A model generated the notes under the pieces. That model was not told where the DNA came from and ran no database searches. It saw nothing but the letters and a program-made list of their open reading frames with translations. From Gemmobacter lutimaris (lineage in GTDB: Bacteria > Pseudomonadota > Alphaproteobacteria > Rhodobacterales > Rhodobacteraceae), in contig NZ_QXXQ01000007.1 of the NCBI RefSeq assembly GCF_003570715.1, positions 124,001 through 188,000 on the forward strand: a stretch of DNA of 64,000 nt. Direction: 5' to 3'. A program made the translations under genes and the position numbers. This document shows, piece by piece, positions 43,356 to 52,771 of this stretch (positions are counted from its first letter, which is position 1; each line of letters starts with the position of its first letter).

Positions 43356-46300
43356 ATGTCGGAACAGATGAAGATTGTCCTCGGCGGTGCGCCCGAGGGA
43401 TATGATGCCCGCCTGCTGGCGAAGGAACTGTCACGCGGCCGGGCTGTGGTGCATGTCGCGCGCGACGACAAGCGGATGGAGGCGATGCGCCGTGCGCTGA
43501 CCTTCATGGCGCCCGATGCGCTGGTGCTGGATTTCCCGGCCTGGGACTGCCTGCCCTATGACCGGGTGTCGCCCAATCCCGAAATCTCGGCCCGCCGGAT
43601 GGCGACACTTGCGCTGCTGGCGCATGGGGTGGCGGATCGCTTCATCCTGTTGACCACACTGAACGCGGTGACGCAGCGCCTGCCGGCGCGCGAGGTGGTG
43701 CGGGCAGCCTCGTTCTCGGCGCGTGTGGGCGAACGGGTGAATGAGGGGGCCTTGCGCGACTATCTGGCGCGCATGGGGTTTTCACCGACGACCACGGTCA
43801 CCGAACCCGGCGATTACGCGCTGCGCGGCGGCATCGTTGACATCTACCCGCCGGGAGAAGGCGGGCCGGTGCGGCTGGATTTCTTCGGCGATGTGCTGGA
43901 TGGCATCCGCCGCTTTGACCCCGAAAGCCAGCGCACCACCGAAAAGCTGACGGCCGTCGATCTGGCGCCGGTGTCGGAGGTCATGCTGGACGAGGCGGCG
44001 ATCACCCGTTTCCGCCAGACCTATCGCATCGAATTCGGTGCCACGACGGATGATCCGCTGTATGAGGCGGTCAGCGCGGGCCGCAAGCATCAGGGGATGG
44101 AGCACTGGCTGCCGTGGTTCCATGACCGGCTGGAGACGCTGTTCCATTATCTCCCTGATGCCAGCGTCATGCTGGACGATCAGGTGACACCCGCACGGCT
44201 GTCGCGCTGGGAAGGGATCGCCGATCAATATGAGGCGCGGCGCGAACATCTGGGCGTCAAGGGGCGGATGGATACGGTTTACAAACCGTGCCCGCCTGAA
44301 GCGCTTTATCTGGACGACGACGCCTTTGAGGCTTCGATTGCCGGTCATCGGGTGATCCAGCTTTCGCCTTTGCCGCAAAGCCCCGGTCCGGGCGTTCTGG
44401 ATGCGGGCGGGCGGATCGGGCGCAATTTCGCGCCCGAGCGGCAGGTCGAAAGCCTGAGCCTGTTCGGCGCGCTCGCCGATCATGTGCGCAGCCTGCGGAC
44501 CGAGCGGCAGGTGGTGATTGCTTCGTGGTCCGAAGGTGCGCGCGAGCGACTGAAGGGGCTGATGGAGGATCAGGGGCTTTCGGCCACCGCCGAAATCGCC
44601 GATCTGCGCGCGGTGCCGGAAGGCAAGGGCGGGCTGTTCCTCGCGGTCTGGGCGCTGGACGAGGGCTTTACCGCGCCGGGCCTTGCGGTGATTTCCGAAC
44701 AGGATGTGCTGGGCGACCGTCTGCTGGGCAAGCCGCGCCGCAAGAAACGGGCCGAGAACTTCCTGCAAGACCTTGGCACGCTGAGCCCCGGCGATCTGGT
44801 GGTGCATGTCGAACATGGCGTCGGGCGCTTCGTCGGTCTGGAAACCCTGCGTGTGCCGGAACCGCCGCGCAACCGACCCGGCCCACCGCATGAATATGTG
44901 CATCTGGTCTATGCCGAAGATGCCAAGCTTTATCTGCCGGTCGAGAATATCGAACTCCTCAGCCGCTATGGGCATGAGGATGGGCTGCTGGACCGCTTGG
45001 GTGGCGGGGCATGGCAGGCGAAGAAAGCCAAGCTGAAGGAACGCATCCGCGAGATCGCCGACCGGCTGATGCGGATTGCCGCCGAACGCCACCTGCGCCA
45101 TGCACCGATCCTTGAGGCGCCGCATTCGGCATGGGAGGCTTTCGCCGCGCGCTTCCCCTATCAGGAAACCGACGATCAGTTGAACGCGATTTCCGATGTG
45201 GTAGCGGATCTTGAGGCCGGCAATCCGATGGACCGGCTGGTGGTGGGCGACGTGGGCTTCGGCAAGACCGAGGTCGCCATGCGCGCGGCCTTCGTCGCCG
45301 CCATGGCGGGGATGCAGGTCGCGGTGATCTGCCCGACCACGCTTCTGGCGCGCCAGCATTACCGCAGCTTCGCCGAACGCTTCCGCGGTTTCCCGATCGA
45401 GGTGCGACCGCTGTCGCGCTTCGTCTCCGCCAAGGATGCCGCCGCCACCCGCAAGGGGCTGGAAGATGGCACCGTGGACATCTGCGTCGGCACCCATGCG
45501 CTGCTGGCGAAGGGGGTGAAGTTCAAGAACCTCGGGCTACTGATCATCGACGAGGAGCAGCATTTCGGCGTCAGCCACAAAGAGCGGCTGAAGGAAATGC
45601 GCGCCGAGGTGCATGTGCTGACCCTGACCGCGACGCCGATCCCGCGCACGCTGCAACTGTCGCTTACGGGGGTGCGGGATCTGTCGATCATCGCTACCCC
45701 GCCGGTGGACCGTCTGGCGATCCGCACCTATGTCAGCGAATTCGACACCGTGACGCTGCGCGAGGCACTGTTGCGTGAACGCTATCGCGGCGGGCAAAGC
45801 TTCTTCGTGGTGCCGCGCGTGGCCGACCTGCCCGAGATCGAGGATTTCCTGCGCAGCCATGTGCCCGAGGTCAGTTACGTCGTTGCGCATGGCCAGTTGG
45901 CGGCGGGCGATCTTGATGAGCGGATGAACGAGTTCTACGACGGCAAATATGACGTGCTGCTGGCCACGACCATCGTGGAAAGCGGACTCGATATTCCGAC
46001 CGCGAACACGATGATCGTGCATCGTGCTGACATGTTCGGCCTCAGCCAGCTTTACCAGATCCGCGGCCGCGTCGGCCGGTCGAAAACCCGGGCCTATTGC
46101 TATCTGACCACCAAGCCGCGCAGCCCGCTGACGCCGCAGGCGCAGAAGCGGCTGAAGCTGCTGGCAAGCCTCGACAGCCTCGGCGCCGGGTTTAACCTTG
46201 CCAGCCATGACCTCGACCTGCGCGGCGCGGGGAACCTGCTGGGCGAGGAACAGTCAGGCCATATCAAGGAAGTCGGCTACGAACTTTACCAGCAGATGCT

Positions 46301-46823
46301 GGAAGAGACGATTTCCAAGATCAAATCTGGCGAGATCACCGGCCTTGCGCCGGTCGATGACCAATGGGCGCCGCAGATCAACCTTGGCGTGCCGGTGCTG
46401 ATCCCCGAGGAATATGTGCCCGATCTGGACATCCGGTTGGGGCTTTATCGCCGGCTCAGCCATCTGGCCAGCAAGGTGGAGCTGGAGGGGTTCGCCGCCG
46501 AGTTGATCGACCGTTTCGGGCCACTGCCGAAAGAGGTGAACACGCTCATGCTGGTCGTGCGCATCAAGGCGATGTGCAAGAAGGCAGGTATCTCGCGGCT
46601 GGATGCGGGGCCGAAAGGCGCGACCGTGCAGTTCCACAATGACAAATTCGCCAATCCGGCGGGACTGGTGGAATATCTGCAAGCCCAGCAGGGCGGGGCC
46701 AAGGTCGCTGGCAACAAGATCGTGCTGGCTGTCGATTGGCCGACCGAGGGAGACCGCATTCGCGGCGCCTTTGGCATCGCCCGCGATCTGGCGGAAAAGG
46801 TGCTGAAACCAAAAGGCAAATGA
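43356..46823 (+). CDS. mfd: Transcription-repair coupling factor Mfd
   Basis: Mfd removes RNA polymerase stalled at DNA damage and recruits UvrA. The 1155-residue protein is full length. The N-terminal UvrB-like region (PAWDCLPYDRVSPNPE) is followed by the RNA polymerase-interacting CarD-like domain (GDLVVHVEHGVGRFVG, about 485). The RecG-type translocase has Walker A GDVGFGKTE and the DEEQHFGV box, with TATPIPRTL and RGRVGRS further on. A C-terminal TRCF domain completes it. It is preceded by the DUF599 gene and followed by a strong hairpin terminator. Confidence 0.98.
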   Translation: MSEQMKIVLGGAPEGYDARLLAKELSRGRAVVHVARDDKRMEAMRRALTFMAPDALVLDFPAWDCLPYDRVSPNPEISARRMATLALLAHGVADRFILLTTLNAVTQRLPAREVVRAASFSARVGERVNEGALRDYLARMGFSPTTTVTEPGDYALRGGIVDIYPPGEGGPVRLDFFGDVLDGIRRFDPESQRTTEKLTAVDLAPVSEVMLDEAAITRFRQTYRIEFGATTDDPLYEAVSAGRKHQGMEHWLPWFHDRLETLFHYLPDASVMLDDQVTPARLSRWEGIADQYEARREHLGVKGRMDTVYKPCPPEALYLDDDAFEASIAGHRVIQLSPLPQSPGPGVLDAGGRIGRNFAPERQVESLSLFGALADHVRSLRTERQVVIASWSEGARERLKGLMEDQGLSATAEIADLRAVPEGKGGLFLAVWALDEGFTAPGLAVISEQDVLGDRLLGKPRRKKRAENFLQDLGTLSPGDLVVHVEHGVGRFVGLETLRVPEPPRNRPGPPHEYVHLVYAEDAKLYLPVENIELLSRYGHEDGLLDRLGGGAWQAKKAKLKERIREIADRLMRIAAERHLRHAPILEAPHSAWEAFAARFPYQETDDQLNAISDVVADLEAGNPMDRLVVGDVGFGKTEVAMRAAFVAAMAGMQVAVICPTTLLARQHYRSFAERFRGFPIEVRPLSRFVSAKDAAATRKGLEDGTVDICVGTHALLAKGVKFKNLGLLIIDEEQHFGVSHKERLKEMRAEVHVLTLTATPIPRTLQLSLTGVRDLSIIATPPVDRLAIRTYVSEFDTVTLREALLRERYRGGQSFFVVPRVADLPEIEDFLRSHVPEVSYVVAHGQLAAGDLDERMNEFYDGKYDVLLATTIVESGLDIPTANTMIVHRADMFGLSQLYQIRGRVGRSKTRAYCYLTTKPRSPLTPQAQKRLKLLASLDSLGAGFNLASHDLDLRGAGNLLGEEQSGHIKEVGYELYQQMLEETISKIKSGEITGLAPVDDQWAPQINLGVPVLIPEEYVPDLDIRLGLYRRLSHLASKVELEGFAAELIDRFGPLPKEVNTLMLVVRIKAMCKKAGISRLDAGPKGATVQFHNDKFANPAGLVEYLQAQQGGAKVAGNKIVLAVDWPTEGDRIRGAFGIARDLAEKVLKPKGK

Positions 46824-46824
46824 A

Positions 46825-46852
46825 AAAGGCCCGGACGATTGTCCGGGCCTTT
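46825..46852. terminator. Bidirectional intrinsic terminator between mfd and the RTX gene
   Basis: A perfect 12-bp stem AAAGGCCCGGAC-GATT-GTCCGGGCCTTT lies right after the mfd stop and 20 bp before the stop of the convergent RTX gene. T-runs follow on both strands (CCTTTCC on plus, CCTTTTTCA on minus). Confidence 0.9.
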
Positions 46853-46871
46853 CCATCTTGATGCTGCCGTA

Positions 46872-48518
46872 TCAGGCGAGGAAATCGACGTCGCCCGCCA
46901 GAGCCGTGATCTTGATGTTGTTCAGCGTCAGCACATCGCCGTTGCCGAAATCCAGCACGAGGTTCCGGCCGTCTGCCGAAGCGATGTCGCGCAGTTCCGA
47001 GAAGCTGGTGATCCCCAGATCGGCGTCGAAGCTGACGTGATCCACACCATCCTTGAAGTCGCGGATGGTGTCTGCCCCGTCACCGAGCGAGAACGCGAAG
47101 GTATCGGCCCCGCTGCCACCCGACATCACGTCATCCCCGGCATTGCCCGAGATCGTGTCATTGCCGTTGGCACCGCTGATCGTGTCTGCACCGTCACCGC
47201 CGCTGACAAGGTCGTCGCCGTTGCCCGCGTTGGTCTTGTCGTTGCCTGCACCCAGATCAATGGTGTCATCACCCGAACCGCCGGCCACCGTGTCATCACC
47301 CGCGCCGGTGGCGATGTTGTCGTTGCCCGAGTCACCGGCAACGGTGTCATTGCCGTCACCCGAGTTCACGAGGTCATTGCCGGCGCCGCCCGAGATCTTG
47401 TCATTGCCCGAACCGCTGGTGATCTGGTCGTTGCCGTTGTCGCCGCGGATCGTGTTGTTGCCTTCGCCACCCGACAGAGTGTCATTGCCCGAACCGCCCG
47501 CGATGGTGTCATTGCCGTCGCCGCCCGTCACGGTGTCATTGGCGCTGCCGGCCGAGATGCTGTCGTTGCCAGCCTCGCCGTCGATCGAATCTGCGCCAGC
47601 GCCGCCCGACATGCTGTCGTTGCCACCGCCACCGAGCAGGGTGTCGTCGTTCTGGTTCCCCTTGATGGTATCGTCACCGGCACCGCCCAGCAGCACATCG
47701 TCCTGCTTGCCGCCGTCGATGTAGTCATTGCCTGCATCGCCGAAAATCGTGTCATTGCCACCGTCGCCCAGCAGACGATCATCGCCGTCACCGCCGGTGA
47801 TGGTATCGGCGCCCGTGCCACCCGAAACCGTGTCGTTGCCGCCCTGACCGTTGATCGTGTCATTGCCCGACAGGCCAAAGACATTGTCGTCCCCGTCATT
47901 CGCATTGACGAAGTCGCTGCCGGTGCCGAGGTTGATCATGTCGGCATTGGTGGTGCCGAGCACGGTATCGTTGCCAGCGCCGGTCTGAAGCGGATCGGTG
48001 GTCCAGTCGTTGACCGCAGCATCGCCCTGAATGAAATCATCTTCGGTGGTGCTGGTGAAGGCGTCGAAATAGCTCGGCTTCAGCAGACGACCGGGGGCCT
48101 GGGTGCGGGAATCCCACAGGTCCACATCGGACGACGGGAAAGCATCTGCGAGGAAGGTGTTGTAGGCGGCCACATTGGCGAAGGCCGGAAGGGCATCACC
48201 GCGCATGGCAAAGAAATGGTCCACGCCGGAAACGGTGATCCGCAGGATCTGGGTGAATTTGTCACCACCCCAGTTCACTTCGGCGATGGCCGCCTGGGTC
48301 TCCAGGCTGACAGCGGTGTTGCCGATGGCAACCGTCGGCGCGGTGCCAAGAACCTTGGTCAGCGTGATCGAGGAATAATCGTTGGCATCAGGTGCATCGA
48401 AATCATAGGCGAAGCTGAAGCTGTCCGAAGTCACGATGCTGAGGGTGGTGGCGCCGATCGAGTTCGGGGTGGAACCCGAATAACCAATCTGGAAGCCGGT
48501 CAGGATGCTCGTCGTCAT
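46872..48518 (-). CDS. RTX calcium-binding repeat protein (type I secretion substrate)
   Basis: This 548-residue protein lacks a signal peptide. An N-terminal globular part (about 1-175) is followed by more than twenty nonapeptide repeats of the GGxGxDxux type (GNDTISGGSGNDTLSGG and variants) over about residues 175-465. Each pair should bind Ca2+ in a beta-roll. The C-terminal ADTIRDFKDGVDHV domain and a hydrophobic end (DVDFLA) fit type I secretion. The DNA in this stretch is a long tandem repeat and may be prone to recombination or misassembly. AGAGG lies upstream of the ATG. No exporter is adjacent. Confidence 0.93.
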   Translation of the reverse strand: MTTSILTGFQIGYSGSTPNSIGATTLSIVTSDSFSFAYDFDAPDANDYSSITLTKVLGTAPTVAIGNTAVSLETQAAIAEVNWGGDKFTQILRITVSGVDHFFAMRGDALPAFANVAAYNTFLADAFPSSDVDLWDSRTQAPGRLLKPSYFDAFTSTTEDDFIQGDAAVNDWTTDPLQTGAGNDTVLGTTNADMINLGTGSDFVNANDGDDNVFGLSGNDTINGQGGNDTVSGGTGADTITGGDGDDRLLGDGGNDTIFGDAGNDYIDGGKQDDVLLGGAGDDTIKGNQNDDTLLGGGGNDSMSGGAGADSIDGEAGNDSISAGSANDTVTGGDGNDTIAGGSGNDTLSGGEGNNTIRGDNGNDQITSGSGNDKISGGAGNDLVNSGDGNDTVAGDSGNDNIATGAGDDTVAGGSGDDTIDLGAGNDKTNAGNGDDLVSGGDGADTISGANGNDTISGNAGDDVMSGGSGADTFAFSLGDGADTIRDFKDGVDHVSFDADLGITSFSELRDIASADGRNLVLDFGNGDVLTLNNIKITALAGDVDFLA

Positions 48519-48634
48519 GTCTTGTCCTCTGTAAAAAATGGTTGTGTCTTGCCCCTGTGGCCCTGTGGTTAACGGCGAAGCGGGGCGAAAATGTGAAAAA
48601 TGAATGTCCGGTGCGGAAAACTCGCCCGGAAATA

Positions 48635-48665
48635 GAAAAAACTTGCGGGCCGCGATCAGCGGCCC
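48635..48665 (-). terminator. Intrinsic terminator overlapping the MFS gene stop codon
   Basis: Read on the minus strand, GGGCCGC-TGATC-GCGGCCC forms a perfect stem whose loop contains the TGA stop of the MFS gene. GCAAG and six T follow. It would end the acyl-ligase/DsbA/MFS operon. Confidence 0.75.
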
Positions 48666-49852
48666 GGCATGATTTTCATAAGGGCGAAACCGACCGCCGT
48701 CAGCACGCAGACGCCGATTGCAAGCGGAACCGGCGTGCCGTCAAAGGCCAATCCCAGCGGTGCGGCGATCGCCACCGCGACCACCGTGGCCAGCGAGCCG
48801 GTGACAGAGGCCGCCATCCCGGCGATATGGCCCACAGGCTCCAGTGCCAGCGCGTTGAGATTGCCCAGCGTGAGACCGGCCACCATGAAGACCGTGACCG
48901 TCCAGAAGACATAGACCCCGAAGTAGATGGCCTCGGGCAAGGCCCCGCTGGCCGCGATCAGGGCGAAGCACAGTGACAGCAGCACCTGAACGCCCAGTGT
49001 TGCGCTGATCAGCAGCCGCATGCCCAGCCGCACCACGAGGGTCGCATTGATGACGCTGGCGCTGCCCGACAGAATGGCAATGAGCGCGAACCAGAAGGGG
49101 AAGCTGTCGGCGCGACTGAAGGTCGTGTCGAAGATCTGCTGGGTCGAGGACAGGGTGCCGAACAGGGCGGCAAAGCAGAAGGTCTGCGCCAGCATCGCGA
49201 TCACCACGACACGGTTGGTCAGCACCTCGCGCAGCGCCTGCATCAGGGCGGGCAGGTTCAGCGGGCGCCGTGCCTCGGGCGGCAGTGTCTCGGGCTGGCG
49301 CAGGGTCAGCCACAGAAGGGGCACCGCCGCGAAGCACAGGAAGCCAAGGAAGATCGCGCGCCAGCCGAAGCCTGCGATGATGAAACTGCCGATCAGCGGC
49401 GCCACGGCGGGGACGAGGGTGAAGATCATCATTGCGAAGCTGACGATCCGCGCCATCTCGCGCCCCTTGTAAAGGTCGCGCACCAGCGCCAGCGACACGA
49501 CACGCGGCCCGGCGGCACCGATCCCTTGCACCACACGCGCCGCCAGCACGGTTTCCAGCGTCGGGGCGAAATGCGCGACGACGGCTGCCACCGCATAGAT
49601 CGCACCGCCCCCGAGGATGACGCGCTTGCGTCCCAGACTGTCCGACAGCGGCCCGGCAAAGAAGGTGCCCAGCCCCATGCCGAGAACGAAGCTGGTCACG
49701 ATCAGCTGCGCGCGGTTGGTGGCCTCGGGCGTCAGTTCTAGCGCGATTTCCGGCAGCGCAGGCAGCATGGCGTCGATGGAAAAGGCGATGAGCGCGAAAA
49801 GGAACGCGATCATGGCGATGAATTCGGGTTGCGACAGCCTGCGGGTTACCAT
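48656..49852 (-). CDS. MFS drug-resistance transporter, Bcr/CflA type
   Basis: This 398-residue inner-membrane protein has 12 helices. It carries the MFS A-loop motif GPLSDSLGRKRVIL and the motif C-like VVQGIGAAGPRVVSLALVRD in helix 5. The overall resemblance is to Bcr/CflA exporters of chloramphenicol-, bicyclomycin- or sulphonamide-type compounds. It is the last gene of the operon with an acyl-CoA ligase and a DsbA-like protein; only 1 bp separates it from the latter. The operon suggests export of, or protection from, an aromatic or acyl compound, which is inference. Confidence 0.9.
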   Translation of the reverse strand: MVTRRLSQPEFIAMIAFLFALIAFSIDAMLPALPEIALELTPEATNRAQLIVTSFVLGMGLGTFFAGPLSDSLGRKRVILGGGAIYAVAAVVAHFAPTLETVLAARVVQGIGAAGPRVVSLALVRDLYKGREMARIVSFAMMIFTLVPAVAPLIGSFIIAGFGWRAIFLGFLCFAAVPLLWLTLRQPETLPPEARRPLNLPALMQALREVLTNRVVVIAMLAQTFCFAALFGTLSSTQQIFDTTFSRADSFPFWFALIAILSGSASVINATLVVRLGMRLLISATLGVQVLLSLCFALIAASGALPEAIYFGVYVFWTVTVFMVAGLTLGNLNALALEPVGHIAGMAASVTGSLATVVAVAIAAPLGLAFDGTPVPLAIGVCVLTAVGFALMKIMPGR

Positions 49853-49853
49853 G

Positions 49854-50492
49854 TCACTCGTCTCCTTTCGCCGCGATGTCGCGGATCACATCGGCCCAGA
49901 ATTCGGGTTTCTGCGCGCCCGACACCACATAGGTATCGGCAATGATGAAGGTGGGCACCGCGCTCACCCCGCGTTCGCGGGCATGGGCGTCCCTTGCCAG
50001 CACGGTGTCCCGGTCGGCATCGCTGTCCAGCAGGCGGGTGACCATGGCGCGATCCATCCCGGCGCCTGCGGCCAGATCGGCCAGAACCACACGGTCGCCG
50101 ATGTCGCGCCCCTCGCGCCAATAGGCGCGGAACAGGGCCGAGATGACGGCACCCTGCCGCCCCTCCAGCCCGGCCCAGTGCATCAGGCGGTGGGCATCCA
50201 GCGTATTGGGCACGCGGGTGATGGCGGCAAAGTCGAAATTCACCCCGGCCTCGCGGCCCAGATCCTCCAGCCGCAGATGCGCCTGCACCGCGCGTTCCTG
50301 CGTGCCAAAGATGCGCAGCATGTAATCGGCACGGTCCACCCCTTCGGCGGGCAGGCCGGGATTTAGTTGGAAGGGGTGCCATTCCAATGTGAACGGATGG
50401 TCGGGATTGGCCTCCAGCGCGCGGTCAAGCTGGGCCTTGCCCAGATAGCACCAGGGGCAAACGGGATCGGCGAAGACATCGAGACGGATCAT
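49854..50492 (-). CDS. DsbA-family oxidoreductase, FrnE/HCCA-isomerase type
   Basis: This 212-residue thioredoxin-fold protein has the active-site CPWC near the N-terminus (DPVCPWCYLG) and the cis-Pro region AVPTFII near the C-terminus. It has no signal peptide, so it is cytoplasmic like FrnE and 2-hydroxychromene-2-carboxylate isomerase relatives rather than periplasmic DsbA. Such proteins act in polyketide biosynthesis, stress tolerance or glutathione-dependent isomerisation. It is coupled by ATGA overlap to the upstream acyl-CoA ligase gene and lies 1 bp before the MFS gene. Confidence 0.9.
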   Translation of the reverse strand: MIRLDVFADPVCPWCYLGKAQLDRALEANPDHPFTLEWHPFQLNPGLPAEGVDRADYMLRIFGTQERAVQAHLRLEDLGREAGVNFDFAAITRVPNTLDAHRLMHWAGLEGRQGAVISALFRAYWREGRDIGDRVVLADLAAGAGMDRAMVTRLLDSDADRDTVLARDAHARERGVSAVPTFIIADTYVVSGAQKPEFWADVIRDIAAKGDE

Positions 50493-52003
50493 TGCGGGGT
50501 CCAGAGCGCGGCAAGCGCACGGCGGTTCAGCTTGCCGTTGGGGTTGCGGGGAAGGGCGGCGACCTGCTGCCAGATACGCGGCTGCTTGTAACGGGCAAGC
50601 GACGCGACGGCGGCGGCCTCCAGCGGCGCGGGGTCCAGCGGGGCTGGGCCGGTGTAGAAGGCGGCGATGACGCGGTTGCCGGGCGAGACCTCGACCTCGG
50701 TCACCGCCAGATCCTCGACGCCCGGCAGATGCGCCAGCGCGGCTTCGATCTCCATGGGGGAGACGCGATAGCCGCCGGGATTCATCTGGTCGTCGTCGCG
50801 GCCCAGATAGGTAATGGCGCCATCCTCGCGCATGCAGACCTGATCGCCGGTCAGGAACCAGCCGTCACGGAACCGCGCCTCGGTCGCCTCGGGCGCATCC
50901 AGATAGCCGAGCATGAGGCCCGGATCATCCGCCCCCACCGCCAGCGTGCCGGGCGTGCCACGCGGCACCGGGCCAGCGTCTCCCAACACCGCGATGCGGC
51001 GCCCGGCCTGCGGGAAACCTGCGCTGCCCTCGGGCGCCGGACGGTCGGGACTGCCCGAGATGAAGGTGGAACATTCCGACATGCCCAGCGCCTCGTGCAG
51101 GTCGGTGCCGGTGGCGGCCTGCCACTGGCTGCGCAACGCGGGGATCAGGGTTTCCCCGGCGCTGAGGCCATGGCGCAGGCGTGGCAAGGCGGGCAGGGTG
51201 CCACGCAGCATCTGGCGGATCACTCCGGGAGCGGCGGCGAAGATCGTGGCATCAAAGCGCTTCAACAGCAGCGGCAGTTGTGCGGGCGTGACACCGGCGC
51301 CGGGGATCAGCGCGGTGGCACCCAGGGTCCACGGGTCCATCAACCCGGTGCCCAAAGTATAGGTCCAGTTGAAAGCGCCGGCATGCAGCAGGCGGTCGTC
51401 AGGGCCAAGCCCCTCCCATCCGCGGTGCATCAGTGCGCGGCCAAGGATGGCGCGATGCGCATGCACCACCGCCTGCGGACGCCCCGAGGTGCCAGAGGTA
51501 AAGACGATATAGGCGGGCCGGTCCGCAGCCCCGATATGCCAGTCGGCAGGCGGCAGGTCGGCCATGGCGGCCAGCCGCGCGGCAGGCAGCAGCGGAACAT
51601 CGGACAGGTCGGGCAGGGCGACGCCTTCGCCCGCGATCACCAGACGCGGTGACAGGCGGACGGCCATCGCGGTAATCTCGGGTCCCGTCAACTGCGCCGA
51701 GGTCGGCACCGGCACCAGACCGGCGGCAATGGCCCCAAGGAAAGCCACGGCGAAGGCCGGTTCATTGCCCAGCCGCAGCAGCACCCGGTCGCCCGGTTGC
51801 GCCCCTTCGGCCAGCAGGCCGGTGGCGGCGCCCCGGATGGCGGCGATCAGGCGCCCATAGCTCCAGCGTTCCGCGCCGGTCGGGCGGAGGATCTGAAGCG
51901 CGGGCTTGTCGGGCGTGGCGGCGCCTGCGGCAAGGACGTAGGCTGCCAGATTGAACGCGGCCGGAACGGCAGGCCGCGCGCCGGGATCGGTAAGGGACAA
52001 CAT
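50489..52003 (-). CDS. AMP-dependent acyl-CoA synthetase, benzoate-CoA-ligase-like
   Basis: This 504-residue ANL-superfamily enzyme activates a carboxylic acid as acyl-adenylate and then CoA thioester. Core motifs are YIVFTSGTSGRPQAV (P-loop), EALGMSECS (adenine-binding region), GWFLTGDQV and the C-terminal YRVSPMEIE with NPNGKLNR (catalytic Lys). The sequence resembles benzoate/aryl-CoA ligases. It is the first gene of an operon with the DsbA-like and MFS genes. It is divergent from an XRE-cupin regulator across 54 bp, which is thus the likely local regulator. The substrate is unknown. Confidence 0.9.
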   Translation of the reverse strand: MLSLTDPGARPAVPAAFNLAAYVLAAGAATPDKPALQILRPTGAERWSYGRLIAAIRGAATGLLAEGAQPGDRVLLRLGNEPAFAVAFLGAIAAGLVPVPTSAQLTGPEITAMAVRLSPRLVIAGEGVALPDLSDVPLLPAARLAAMADLPPADWHIGAADRPAYIVFTSGTSGRPQAVVHAHRAILGRALMHRGWEGLGPDDRLLHAGAFNWTYTLGTGLMDPWTLGATALIPGAGVTPAQLPLLLKRFDATIFAAAPGVIRQMLRGTLPALPRLRHGLSAGETLIPALRSQWQAATGTDLHEALGMSECSTFISGSPDRPAPEGSAGFPQAGRRIAVLGDAGPVPRGTPGTLAVGADDPGLMLGYLDAPEATEARFRDGWFLTGDQVCMREDGAITYLGRDDDQMNPGGYRVSPMEIEAALAHLPGVEDLAVTEVEVSPGNRVIAAFYTGPAPLDPAPLEAAAVASLARYKQPRIWQQVAALPRNPNGKLNRRALAALWTPQ

Positions 52004-52057
52004 GCCGCCTTGCTATTCCCGGTGCGAGCACGTTGCAAGACGTGGCGCCCTGCCGTA

Positions 52058-52693
52058 ATGCACATGACCATGAGCAGGAACGAACCCCCTTCGCTGATCC
52101 GTATCGCCCGCGAAAGCGGCGCGGAAACGATTGTCGAGCCGCTGGACCTTGGCACCCGTGTGCGGGAGTTGCGCAAGGCGAAGGGCTGGACGCTGGAACA
52201 GGCGGCGGAACGGGCCGGGCTGGCGCGCTCGACGCTTTCCAAGATCGAGAACGGCCAGATGTCGCCCACCTATGAGGCACTGAAGAAGCTGGCCGGGGGG
52301 CTGGCGATTTCAGTGCCGCAACTCTTTACCCCGCCTGCACGGGCACAGGTCAACGGGCGTCTGGCCGTGACCAAGGCGGGCGAGGGGCAGGCCCATGCCA
52401 CCACGACCTATGAGCACGAATTGCTGGCCGGGCCATTGAAGGGCAAGCAGATGCTGCCTTACCGCGCCACGATCCGCGCCCGCAGCGCCGAGGAATTCGA
52501 TGGCTGGGTGCGCCATGACGGTGAGGAATTCCTGTATGTCCTCACCGGGATCGTGCGGCTCTATTCCGAATTCTACGAACCCGTGGATCTGCGCCGTGGT
52601 GACAGCGCCTATTACGATGCGACGATGGGCCATAACGTAATCTCGCTCAGCGAGGAGGATGCGACGATCCTCTGGGTCACCTCGCTGGGATGA
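52058..52693 (+). CDS. XRE-family regulator with C-terminal cupin domain
   Basis: This 211-residue regulator has an N-terminal HTH_XRE domain (VRELRKAKGWTLEQAAERAG, about 35-90). A C-terminal cupin sensor domain (about 130-205) shows RHDGEEFLYVLTG and DSAYYDATMGHNV. Family members such as PuuR and SutR sense small metabolites through the cupin. Three in-frame ATGs (52058, 52064, 52070) lack a strong ribosome site; the first is annotated. It shares a 54-bp divergent promoter with the acyl-CoA ligase operon, which it most likely controls. Confidence 0.92.
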   Translation: MHMTMSRNEPPSLIRIARESGAETIVEPLDLGTRVRELRKAKGWTLEQAAERAGLARSTLSKIENGQMSPTYEALKKLAGGLAISVPQLFTPPARAQVNGRLAVTKAGEGQAHATTTYEHELLAGPLKGKQMLPYRATIRARSAEEFDGWVRHDGEEFLYVLTGIVRLYSEFYEPVDLRRGDSAYYDATMGHNVISLSEEDATILWVTSLG

Positions 52694-52771
52694 CCTGCAT
52701 TCAGTCAGCATAAGCAGGACGGCATGTGACATGCCGCCCCCACGCATGTTTCACGCATTGGGCCGGTCAGA

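Noticed and set aside
43782-45497. 571-residue minus-strand frame
   Set aside because: Antisense of mfd.
46839-48572. 577-residue plus-strand Val/Ile/Ala-rich frame, and the tandem DNA repeat looking like a CRISPR or satellite
   Set aside because: Antisense of RTX nonapeptide codons. The repeats have no conserved direct repeat with unique spacers and keep a reading frame.
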